Shown here one piece after another: positions 42,908 through 50,411 of a DNA stretch of 64,000 nucleotides. Under the pieces are notes generated by a model that worked only from the letters and a program-made list of their open reading frames with translations, was not told the origin of the DNA and made no database searches. A program made the translations under genes and the position numbers. Position 1 is the stretch's first letter, and the number at the start of each line of letters is the position of its first letter. The DNA lies in contig JAFSOC010000014.1 in assembly GCA_017447185.1 (NCBI GenBank), forward strand, positions 62,001 through 126,000, given 5' to 3'. The DNA is from Clostridia bacterium (GTDB lineage Bacteria > Bacillota > Clostridia > Christensenellales > Aristaeellaceae).

Positions 42908-43984
42908 ATGAAGAAGATTTTTTTGTTGATTGCCTGTCTTTTTGTCCTTGTGTCCTGCTGCGGCGCCGCCGCGGAGGAAGCAGGAAAAGCCGGGGTGCTG
43001 GTTGCTTTAGGAGATTCCTATACTTCAGGAGAGGGACTCGAACCTTATTTCGGACAGGATGCCCCGATGGGAGAGAAGTGCAAAAACCCGGACTGGCTGG
43101 CGCACCGTTCTGAAGTATGCTGGCCCGGTATGTTGAAGCTTCCGGGAGTCGAGGGAACCCTGGCGGAGCACCGCGGAGAAAATTTCTTCTTTGCGGCGGC
43201 ATCCGGCGCTATGACTGTACACCTGTTTCAGCTGTCGGAAGAGGAAAAGGCTAACGGGCAGTCAGCGGAGTTTGAGAAGGTATACAACCGGGACGGCGTT
43301 TCCGGCGCTGAGATGCTTGCTCCGCAGCTGAGCATCTTTGACGAACTGGACGCCAAAGGCTTGAAAGCAGATTATGTAGTAATGACGATCGGCGGGAATG
43401 ATGTTGATTTCCAGGGAATTATCATGATGTCCCTCATGGGGCAGACCCGGCTGCTGGAAGGGGAGACAAACGTGGATAAAGGCATAACCCTGCTTGAACA
43501 GCAGTACGAAGCCAAACAGGTCCGGGAAAAAATCAAGCGTGTGTTTTATGATACAGCATCCCGCGCCGGAGAACAGGCTGTCCTCCTGGTTGTCGGATAT
43601 CCGTGTCCGCTGGTGGATGAAAATGCTTTGAGCTTCTTTTCAAAGGAAAGCGCAGCCATTATGAATGAGGCAAACCAATTCTTCTGTATGAACCTGATCC
43701 GTATTGTGGATGAATGCAGGACGGAAGGGATGAACATCTGCTATGTGGGTGTCAGCCATGTGTTTGACGGCCACGGTGCTTATTCGGAGGATCCGTATAT
43801 CAATCCGATTGTTCTGCTGGCTCAGAAACAGGATCTGGATTCCACAGCCCTGGCGGGGTCTGCGTCCCTGCATCCGAATCAAAAAGGAGCGGAAGCGTAT
43901 GCCCAGTGCGTACAGTATGCGATTGACCGGCTTGAAGCCGGCACCGAAAGATATATTTTCGATTACTTCACAAATGATGATTAA
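42908..43984 (+). CDS. Secreted SGNH/GDSL-family hydrolase, probable lipoprotein
   Basis: A predicted extracellular esterase or lipase. The signal peptide ends in a lipobox-like LVSC at residues 13-16, so lipid anchoring is likely. Block I is LVALGDSYTSGEG with the nucleophile Ser, block III is TIGGNDVDF, and block V is SASLHPNQKGAEAYA with the catalytic His. As in streptomycete SGNH lipases, no Asp stands three residues before the His. Length is 358 residues, with internal Cys residues that may pair outside the cell. It starts right after the guaA terminator and has its own promoter. Substrate unknown. Confidence 0.85.
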   Translation: MKKIFLLIACLFVLVSCCGAAAEEAGKAGVLVALGDSYTSGEGLEPYFGQDAPMGEKCKNPDWLAHRSEVCWPGMLKLPGVEGTLAEHRGENFFFAAASGAMTVHLFQLSEEEKANGQSAEFEKVYNRDGVSGAEMLAPQLSIFDELDAKGLKADYVVMTIGGNDVDFQGIIMMSLMGQTRLLEGETNVDKGITLLEQQYEAKQVREKIKRVFYDTASRAGEQAVLLVVGYPCPLVDENALSFFSKESAAIMNEANQFFCMNLIRIVDECRTEGMNICYVGVSHVFDGHGAYSEDPYINPIVLLAQKQDLDSTALAGSASLHPNQKGAEAYAQCVQYAIDRLEAGTERYIFDYFTNDD

Positions 43985-44195
43985 AATATGACGGGTGAAT
44001 CCTCAATTCCATGGCCAAACAAATACCCCCACACAAGGTCAATGTCATTAAGATAATGGTATTGATCAGAGGGCAAAGAGAACTGACTGCCAAGAAAAGG
44101 TGGTCAGTTTTCTTTATACTGAAAGCCATCAGCAAAAAAAGCATACGAAACAAGCAGATGCTTTCATCCGCGATGAAAATGTGTATAATACAGTT

Positions 44196-44324
44196 GTTAG
44201 GCTACTCTGTAGAGGAAGCTTACTGCTGACTGGAATTTGACTTTGCGAGGGTCTGATCTTCCAGGTCTGACAGGAAGGAGTTCACGACTGATGAGGAATT
44301 CCACATCAGGAGGGACTCCTTTTC
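44196..44324 (+). ncRNA. Possible small RNA
   Basis: TATAAT (44184-44189) stands about 7 bases before the proposed start; the -35 is poor. The RNA would end in a long hairpin: AAGGAGT (44275-44281) with ACTCCTT (44315-44321), enclosing CTGATG (44288-44293) with CATCAG (44304-44309), then TTTT. No open frame with an RBS lies inside. I do not match it to a known RNA family. Confidence 0.25.
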
Positions 44325-44474
44325 GTATGGAAAGGAAGAAACGGCATATATGAATAGCACGAGTATAATTCATCTGATATGAATGTAGGCGGACCAAATG
44401 GCGATCAAAAAAAGCCACACATTTTGCGGCTTGTGTCAATACCTAATTTGTTACGTTTTTCTAAACATTAGAAA

Positions 44475-44508
44475 AGCCGGAAACGTTGATTTTCCTTCGT
44501 TTCCGGCT
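44475..44508 (-). terminator. Terminator-like hairpin
   Basis: AGCCGGAAACG (44475-44485) pairs perfectly with CGTTTCCGGCT (44498-44508). On the minus strand it is followed by TTTTC, so it may end leftward transcription from the tocopherol-cyclase-like gene. Confidence 0.5.
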
Positions 44509-44563
44509 ACCCCGCTAAGTTAATTGTCTAAATGCCATTGGGGACGGTCCGTCCGCATAAATC

Positions 44564-44621
44564 CGGCAGAAGGTTCGCCGCGCGGCCATCGCGAACCGGA
44601 TCCCCGCCGGTAAGATTTTTT
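44564..44621 (+). repeat. Nested inverted repeat, REP-like
   Basis: CCGGC...GCCGG encloses GGTTCGC...GCGAACC and ends with ATTTTTTATT. The preceding GGGGACGGTCCG (near 44538) resembles wording I associate with REP elements near RAYT transposases. No transposase is present. It could instead be a plain terminator. Confidence 0.35.
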
Positions 44622-44794
44622 ATTATTCTACAGGAAAAAATAAAAACGGGCTACCCTTTATCGGGCAGCCGGTCAGCAGCGTTCCGCCGATGACGGAGGA
44701 AGCAATGGCGTTCATTCTCAAACTTTAGGGAGCGTTTTCCGCAGAGCGGAGTCGCGACTATAAAGCTTGTGGATAGTAAAGAATAACTTTGGGA

Positions 44795-45649
44795 TTACTC
44801 CGGATATTCGTACTCGAAGGAGGCTCTGTCGCTCGTCATGTCCAGCTGCACTTCTCCGTTTTTCTCCAGCTTATAGCCGGCAGTGCAGGATGCGCTTTCA
44901 TAAATGGTCCGCTTCATGGCTCCGGACACAGGCGCCCTGAGCGGATGCGCTTTTTTCCGGATCAGGGAAGCGGTCAGCGTAAGGCCGCCCTGGCGGACGG
45001 TGACGGTGCCGCCGCGGATGCTGACAGGCTTCGCGCCGAGATATGTAGCGATCCGGTACTGTTTCTCCCCGATCAGGACGATGCCGATGATCCCGGTGAA
45101 ATGAATCTTCCCGAGGGGAATGTCCGCAACGCTCAGGAACAGGGAGCCGTTTTCGAAGCAGCACTGGGTCCACGCGTACACGGAGGGGAAAGAGGATCCC
45201 CGGTCTCCCTCAATGTAGCCCAGCGCGTTCTCAAAGCACAGCGTTTCGCCGTTGATTTCCAGTTCTCCGTCCACGCGGTGGCGCATGCTGATGATCGTAT
45301 GCCTGCACTCCATGAACGGAACGAGCGCGAAGGGCCCCATGATGTCGTAAGGGATCGGCGTAAGGCCGGTGAAGCGCAGCGAGCCCCGGATCCGTGTGCC
45401 GCCGCTGTCAATATCGATCGTGATACCGTCCATCGTGAAAACGCTGCCGCCGATTTCCAGGTGCCTTCCGTTTTCGCGCGAACAGTATTCGCTGATCGGG
45501 TAAACGGCTTCCCAGGTGCTGTCGTCGGTGATCAGCTGCACGGAGCAGGTTTCCGACTCGCCGGAAATATGGCTTGCGGCAATCACCGCAAGCGTTTTTC
45601 GGTCTGTCTGTACTTTATAATACCAGCCATGAAAATATTCTTTTTTCAT
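44795..45649 (-). CDS. Tocopherol-cyclase-like domain protein
   Basis: A 284-residue beta-rich protein that begins MKKEYFHGWYYKVQ, the opening motif of the Tocopherol_cycl family, and continues with paired strands such as GPFALVPFMECRHTIISMRHRVDGELEINGE and GYIEGDRGSSFPSVYAWTQC, which match the family's conserved core. Bacterial members outside phototrophs have no established function, and tocopherol synthesis is not expected in this organism. No signal peptide or membrane segment is seen. It stands alone on the minus strand with a GAAAAAAGAAT-type spacer. A lipid- or isoprenoid-binding role is only a guess. Confidence 0.7.
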   Translation of the reverse strand: MKKEYFHGWYYKVQTDRKTLAVIAASHISGESETCSVQLITDDSTWEAVYPISEYCSRENGRHLEIGGSVFTMDGITIDIDSGGTRIRGSLRFTGLTPIPYDIMGPFALVPFMECRHTIISMRHRVDGELEINGETLCFENALGYIEGDRGSSFPSVYAWTQCCFENGSLFLSVADIPLGKIHFTGIIGIVLIGEKQYRIATYLGAKPVSIRGGTVTVRQGGLTLTASLIRKKAHPLRAPVSGAMKRTIYESASCTAGYKLEKNGEVQLDMTSDRASFEYEYPE

Positions 45650-45819
45650 GTTGCACTCCCGATACCGTGAAGATATCCCATGTATTTGTCTTCCTGTTTT
45701 TTCTTCAATTCCTTACCTTAGCAGTGTAAATCATACCCTATTTTGTTCATACACAAATCATTATACCTTATTTCTTCACCGGAGGAAATGCCGGGTTCAA
45801 TCAGCAGGCAACCATCCAT

Positions 45820-45848
45820 TTGATCGTTTTCCGTCCTTATGATAAGAT
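45820..45848 (+). promoter_or_regulatory. Sigma-A promoter of tam
   Basis: TTGATC (45820-45825), a 17-base spacer, and TAAGAT (45843-45848). Confidence 0.5.
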
Positions 45849-45910
45849 TTGAAAAACTCCCCGCATCTGCAGGAACCCGTGAATGGAATTGGAGTGAAGA
45901 GGTGATCCTT

Positions 45911-46681
45911 ATGCCGGACTGGAATCCTGTACAATACGAAAAATTCCTGAAAGACCGGACGCGGCCTGCCATCGACCTGGCAAACCGGCTGGACGTATCG
46001 TCCCCCGGGAGCATCCTTGATCTGGGCTGCGGTCCCGGCAACAGCACAAAGGTGCTGAAAGACAGATTCCCGGCCGCCAGGATCGTCGGTGCGGACAATT
46101 CCGCCGATATGCTGGCAAAAGCAAGGGAATTATATCCCGATATTGCGTTTATCAGCCTTGACGCCAACGGAGATCTGCACGAAGCCGGCGAAAAGTTTGA
46201 TATTGTATTCTCGAACGCCTGCATTCAATGGCTGCCGAATCACAGAGAGCTGCTGTCGAAATTAATGACCCTGCTGAACCCGGGCGGCATCCTTGCGGTT
46301 CAGATCCCCATGCAGCGTGAGCATCCTGTCCATCGCATCATTCACGAGCTTGCCGGAACAGCAAAGTGGAGCGACAAACTCAATCCGAGACAGTATAACA
46401 ATCTCACAGCAGAAGAATACTTTGACGTGCTGTCAGATCTTTCCGGTGATTTTGACATCTGGGAAACGACCTATTGCCACCGTATGCCGGGTTACGAAAG
46501 CATCATCGAATGGTATAAGGGCACAGGGTTGAGGCCGTATCTGGAGCAGCTTTCTGAAAGCGACGCTGACGGATTTATCAGTGACATTTACGCTGAATTA
46601 AAACACCGTTACCGGATTCAGAAAAACGGCGAAATCCTTTTCCGCTTTCCGAGACTGTTTTTTACGGTCCGGAAGAACTGA
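45911..46681 (+). CDS. tam: Trans-aconitate 2-methyltransferase family protein
   Basis: A 256-residue SAM-dependent methyltransferase that in relatives methylates trans-aconitate, an inhibitory by-product of aconitase. The start MPDWNPVQYEKFLKDRTRP is the family opening. SAM-binding motif I is ILDLGCGPGNSTKVL, then IVGADNSADML, FDIVFSNACIQWLPNH and LLNPGGILAVQIP. ATG 45911 follows GAGGTGATC, a near-perfect ribosome site; an upstream in-frame ATG at 45839 lacks one. It is monocistronic, with its own promoter and a terminator after the stop. Confidence 0.9.
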   Translation: MPDWNPVQYEKFLKDRTRPAIDLANRLDVSSPGSILDLGCGPGNSTKVLKDRFPAARIVGADNSADMLAKARELYPDIAFISLDANGDLHEAGEKFDIVFSNACIQWLPNHRELLSKLMTLLNPGGILAVQIPMQREHPVHRIIHELAGTAKWSDKLNPRQYNNLTAEEYFDVLSDLSGDFDIWETTYCHRMPGYESIIEWYKGTGLRPYLEQLSESDADGFISDIYAELKHRYRIQKNGEILFRFPRLFFTVRKN

Positions 46682-46703
46682 CAGGGTTTTTCATCATTCC
46701 GTC

Positions 46704-46746
46704 AACCCCTGAAATGCTTTGTTCTCAGAAAGCTTTCGGGGGTTTT
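46704..46746 (+). terminator. Terminator of tam
   Basis: AACCCCTGAAA (46704-46714) pairs with TTTCGGGGGTT (46734-46744), with one G-T pair, and is followed by TT. Confidence 0.6.
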
Positions 46747-46897
46747 CCTTGTGATCTGCTTTTTTACCCGACGGATAACTTAATGAAAACTCTTACTGTA
46801 AGTATAGAATAAACAATCTTATTGATACGAATAGTCTGTTCCCTTTCCGTCTTTGAACCGTTATAATCATTTACAGAAACGCAAAGGAGGCGGGCAG

Positions 46898-47980
46898 ATG
46901 AAGATGATGCTGGCAGAAAATATCCGCGCTTTCCGCAGGGAGCGGTCGCTGACCCAGGAGCAGCTTGCTGAAGCGCTGGGGGTGACCGCCGGCGCGGTGT
47001 ACAAATGGGAGGCGAAGCTGTCGGTTCCGGAGCTGGAACTGATTATCCAGATGGCCGACTTTTTCGACACCTCCGTGGACGTACTGCTCGGCTATGAAAT
47101 AAAGGACAACCGCCTGGAAGCAACCGTGAAGCGTTTGCAGGAATACCGCCGCAGCAAGGATTGGGACGGGCTTGCGGAAGCGGAAAAGGCACTCAAAAAA
47201 TATCCTCACTCCTTTCAGATCGTCTCTGAGAGCGCCGCGCTGTACCGCGCGTTTGGGTTCGACAGCGGGGACAAGGCCCTGTTTCACCGCGCGCTGGAGC
47301 TGCTGGAGCAGTCCCGCCTGCTGCTGGCGCAAAATGATGACCCGCAGATCAGTGAACAGACGATCTACGGAAGAATCGCACAAACGTATCTGGGGCTGGG
47401 CGAAGCAGACAAAGCGATAGAGCTCTGGAAAGCCCATAACGCAGATGGGGTGCACAGCCATGAGATCGGGAATACGCTGGCCCAGAACGATCGCATTGAG
47501 GAAGCGGTGCCGTTTCTGTCGGAAGCCCTTACGAAGCTCCTCTCCGATCTGGTCAGCATCGTTGTCGGCTATATGAACGTATACATAAAACGCGGTGACC
47601 ACGCTTCCGCCCAGGCAATCCTGAGCTGGGGAATCGGGATTCTGCAGGGGCTGCGGGAAGCAGACAAGCCGAACTACTTTGACAGAATCAACGCTGTTTT
47701 ACTCACTGCTCTTTCCGGATCGCAGTTTCTGTCGGGGAAAGGTGACGAGGCGCGCGATACCCTGACCAAAGCCAAAGCGCTCGCTGCATTTTTTGACGCC
47801 TCCCCCAGCTATGATGAAAGCGACATCCGGTTTATCACCCGCATCGAAGGCGCCAGCGCCCATGATACCATGGGAGCAACGGCAACAGATGCTGTCTGTA
47901 AAACGGTAAACCAATTTGACAATGCAGCGTTTTCCGCTCTATGGAAATCCCTTGCTGAACAGGAGGATCACCATGGGTAA
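46898..47980 (+). CDS. XRE-family regulator with TPR-like C-terminal domain
   Basis: A 360-residue cytosolic DNA-binding protein. The N-terminal HTH (residues 1-60) reads IRAFRRERSLTQEQLAEALGVTAGAVYKWEAKLSVPELELI, a lambda-repressor-like fold. The remaining 290 residues are helical repeats with TPR character (YGRIAQTYLGLGEADKAIELW and others) that may bind a peptide or small molecule. ATG 46898 follows GGAGGCGGGCAG. A perfect TATAAT (46862-46867) with a weak -35 (TTCCCT, 17-base spacing) lies upstream. Its end overlaps the ABC transporter start by eight bases, so it probably controls that transporter. Confidence 0.85.
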   Translation: MKMMLAENIRAFRRERSLTQEQLAEALGVTAGAVYKWEAKLSVPELELIIQMADFFDTSVDVLLGYEIKDNRLEATVKRLQEYRRSKDWDGLAEAEKALKKYPHSFQIVSESAALYRAFGFDSGDKALFHRALELLEQSRLLLAQNDDPQISEQTIYGRIAQTYLGLGEADKAIELWKAHNADGVHSHEIGNTLAQNDRIEEAVPFLSEALTKLLSDLVSIVVGYMNVYIKRGDHASAQAILSWGIGILQGLREADKPNYFDRINAVLLTALSGSQFLSGKGDEARDTLTKAKALAAFFDASPSYDESDIRFITRIEGASAHDTMGATATDAVCKTVNQFDNAAFSALWKSLAEQEDHHG

Positions 47981-49700
47981 AAAAGAACTCAAGGCCCTGC
48001 GGCAGCCTTTTCTCAAAGAACTGTTCCGAAACAACAAATTCAACCTGGCGATGACCGTCCTCGCAGCCCTGCTGGGCGCCGCGGCGGAACTGGTGATCTC
48101 GTGGCTTCTCAAGGAGGTCGCAGACCTGATCTCCGGCGAATGCCCCTATTCGTTCAGCACGCTTCTGATCATTTCGGCCGGCGCGTTCGTGCTGTTTGGA
48201 CTGGCCTGGCTCCTGGACCGGGTTTTCCTCTCTGAATTCCAGGCGAAGGCCATGAAGCAGTACCGGGAATACGTCTTTGGCAGGCTGATGGAAAAAGGAA
48301 TTCAGGCCTTCTCCGGCGAGAACAGCTCACTCTACATCTCCGCCCTGTCCAATGACGTGAATACGGTCGAAACGGAATTTATCGGGAAGCTGAAGAACAC
48401 AATCCAGGTCGGAATTGCCTTCGTCGGCGCGCTGGGCATGATGCTCTGGTGCAGCCCGCTGCTGACGCTGATCGCTATCGGTTTTTCCCTGCTGCCCATC
48501 ATCGTCTCTGTGGTGCTGGGGAACAAGGCGGCAAAGGCGGAAAAGAACGTTTCCGATCAGAAAGAGCACTATACCGGCATGCTGAAGGATGCGCTGACGG
48601 GCTTTTCTGTGATCAAAAGCTTTAAAGCGGAGAAAAGCATTGCCGCTCTGCACGATCAGAGCAACGGGAATGTGGCGGAGGCTACAAAGAAGCGGACAAA
48701 GGTCAACGTGCTGGTTGGCTACTCCTCCGGTATGTCGGGAGCCATCCTGCAGTTCGGCGTGTTCTTCGTAGCCGCCGCGCTGGCACTCTCCGGCAGGGGA
48801 ATCACGGCAGGTACCGCCATTGTATTTGTTCAGCTGCTGAACTACGTGCTGGGGCCCATCCAGGCCTTCCCGGCGTTCTATGCCGGCATGATGTCCGCTT
48901 ACAGCCTGATCGACAAGCTGGCCCTGGCCCTGAGCAAAAATATTCCCGAAGAGGGTGAAACCATCGCACCGCGTCTCACCGACGGGATCTCCGTCAGGGA
49001 TCTTGCATTCGCCTATGAGGAAGGAAAGCCTGTGCTGAGCGACGTGGATATGGAGCTCACCGCCGGCGGCTGCTATGCGCTGGTGGGCGGTTCCGGCAGC
49101 GGCAAGTCCACGATCCTGAACCTGCTGATGGCCTCCTCAAAAAACTATCAGGGAGAAATCCTTTACGACGGCCGGGAGCTCAAAGGCATCTCCTCCGGCT
49201 CGCTCTATGACCTTGTTTCCATTATCCAGCAGAGCGTTTTCGTCTTTAACAGCACAATCCGTAACAACATCACCATGTTTTCCGAATTTCCGGAGGAGGA
49301 AATCGATCGCGCTGTACGGCTGTCCGGGCTGAAAAAGCTCATCGACGAAAAAGGCGCGGACTATCTTTGCGGGGAAAACGGATCCGGCCTCTCCGGCGGC
49401 GAACGGCAGCGGATCTCCATCGCCCGGGCGCTGCTCCGCAAGACCCCGGTGCTCTTTGTGGATGAGGCGACCGCTTCCCTGGATGCCGAAACCTCCTTTG
49501 AAGTGCTGGACGCGATCCTGAAGCTGGACGGCTACACCCGCGTCATCGTCACCCACGACCTGGATGAGAACATCCTTCGCCGCTGCACCGGCCTGTTTGC
49601 GCTGAAAAACGGCGCGGTCGCGGAGCAGGGTACCTTCAGCGAGCTCATGGAGCAAAAAGGCTACTTCTACTCCCTCTACACCGTCTCCCAGGGAGAATAA
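47973..49700 (+). CDS. ABC transporter with fused membrane and ATPase domains (exporter type)
   Basis: A 575-residue half-transporter expected to work as a homodimer. Residues about 20-300 form the six-helix exporter membrane domain. The ATPase domain has Walker A LVGGSGSGKSTIL, Q-loop SIIQQSV, signature LSGGERQRISIARAL, Walker B PVLFVDEATASLD, and switch VTHDL. All catalytic motifs are intact. ATG 47973 follows AGGAGG inside the end of the XRE-TPR gene, so the pair is translationally coupled. The substrate is unknown; a drug or peptide would be typical for this architecture. Confidence 0.92.
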   Translation: MGKKELKALRQPFLKELFRNNKFNLAMTVLAALLGAAAELVISWLLKEVADLISGECPYSFSTLLIISAGAFVLFGLAWLLDRVFLSEFQAKAMKQYREYVFGRLMEKGIQAFSGENSSLYISALSNDVNTVETEFIGKLKNTIQVGIAFVGALGMMLWCSPLLTLIAIGFSLLPIIVSVVLGNKAAKAEKNVSDQKEHYTGMLKDALTGFSVIKSFKAEKSIAALHDQSNGNVAEATKKRTKVNVLVGYSSGMSGAILQFGVFFVAAALALSGRGITAGTAIVFVQLLNYVLGPIQAFPAFYAGMMSAYSLIDKLALALSKNIPEEGETIAPRLTDGISVRDLAFAYEEGKPVLSDVDMELTAGGCYALVGGSGSGKSTILNLLMASSKNYQGEILYDGRELKGISSGSLYDLVSIIQQSVFVFNSTIRNNITMFSEFPEEEIDRAVRLSGLKKLIDEKGADYLCGENGSGLSGGERQRISIARALLRKTPVLFVDEATASLDAETSFEVLDAILKLDGYTRVIVTHDLDENILRRCTGLFALKNGAVAEQGTFSELMEQKGYFYSLYTVSQGE

Positions 49701-49743
49701 TCCATTTCTGTCCATGCGGAAACACCGGTTCCTTTGATACGGG

Positions 49744-49772
49744 TTGTATCGTCCTGCATTCCTGTATATAAT
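49744..49772 (+). promoter_or_regulatory. Sigma-A promoter of the SGNH/GH51 pair
   Basis: TTGTAT (49744-49749), a 17-base spacer, and a perfect TATAAT (49767-49772). Confidence 0.65.
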
Positions 49773-49816
49773 CAGGGCGAAAGAGCAGAAACCGGTCTTC
49801 CAAAGGAGAAAAAAGC

Positions 49817-50368
49817 ATGAAACAGATTATTTTGCTGGGAGATTCCATCCGGATGCAGTATCAGCCGGTTGTCGGGGAAAAACTGGCTGATATCGCGGAG
49901 GTCTCCGGTCCGGATGAGAACTGCCGCTGGAGCGGCTATACCCTGAATTCCCTCCGGTTCTGGCTGCCCCAGCTGCCGTCCCCGGACCTGGTGCAGTGGA
50001 ACTGCGGCCTTTGGGATATGGGGGATGATTACCAGGAAGGGCGGCACTTCTATCCGCCGGACCTGTATGAGGAAACCTGCAGCCGGATCTGCCGGATCCT
50101 TCGCAAGGTTACGGGAAAGCCGGATCTTCCGATCGTCATCGCCACGACCACGCCGACGCTGCACGAAGATCATGAGGACATCCGGCAGTACAATGATATC
50201 CTGCGGAAAGTGGCCGCGGCGGAAAACGCGGCGGTCAACGACCTGTATTCAGTTGTTTCACCGAACAGGGCGGAGATGATCGGCGAGGATCATATCCACC
50301 TGACACCCTTTGGGATTGAAGCCGTGGCGGAGCAGACCGCCACGGTACTCCGTGCAGCACTCGGATAA
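49817..50368 (+). CDS. Cytosolic SGNH/GDSL hydrolase
   Basis: A 183-residue esterase-type hydrolase without a signal peptide. Block I is ILLGDSIRMQY with the nucleophile Ser, an Asn-Gly pair in VQWNCGLWDMGDD serves the oxyanion hole, and block V is GEDHIHLTPFGIEAV with the Asp-His pair. AAAGGAGAAAAAAGC precedes the ATG. It starts an apparent two-gene unit with a GH51 arabinofuranosidase 43 bases downstream. That suggests it removes acetyl or similar ester groups from hemicellulose-derived oligosaccharides. This role is inferred from context. Confidence 0.85.
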   Translation: MKQIILLGDSIRMQYQPVVGEKLADIAEVSGPDENCRWSGYTLNSLRFWLPQLPSPDLVQWNCGLWDMGDDYQEGRHFYPPDLYEETCSRICRILRKVTGKPDLPIVIATTTPTLHEDHEDIRQYNDILRKVAAAENAAVNDLYSVVSPNRAEMIGEDHIHLTPFGIEAVAEQTATVLRAALG

Positions 50369-50411
50369 ATATTCAAATCTGAATCGATAAAATTATACGG
50401 AGGATTGTATT

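Larger units (their letters stand above)
43985..44794. other. 810-bp spacer with several hairpins, no protein gene recognised
   Basis: Short frames at 44011-44229 and 44197-44439 have no RBS and no recognisable product. Structures seen: an sRNA-like promoter-plus-terminator unit (44184-44324), an 11-bp stem at 44475-44508, GGGGACGGTCCG at about 44538 followed by a nested stem (44564-44613) ending in TTTTTT, and a further stem near 44648-44672. AT content is higher than in the flanking genes. It may be a decayed or repeat-rich region. Confidence 0.5.

Noticed and set aside
44288-44309. Hammerhead ribozyme suggested by CTGATGAG
   Set aside because: The required GAAA core and cleavage-site arrangement are absent; CTGATG simply pairs with CATCAG.
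44011-44439. Two short frames (72 and 80 codons) in the spacer
   Set aside because: No RBS, lysine-rich or random composition, and they overlap the hairpin structures.
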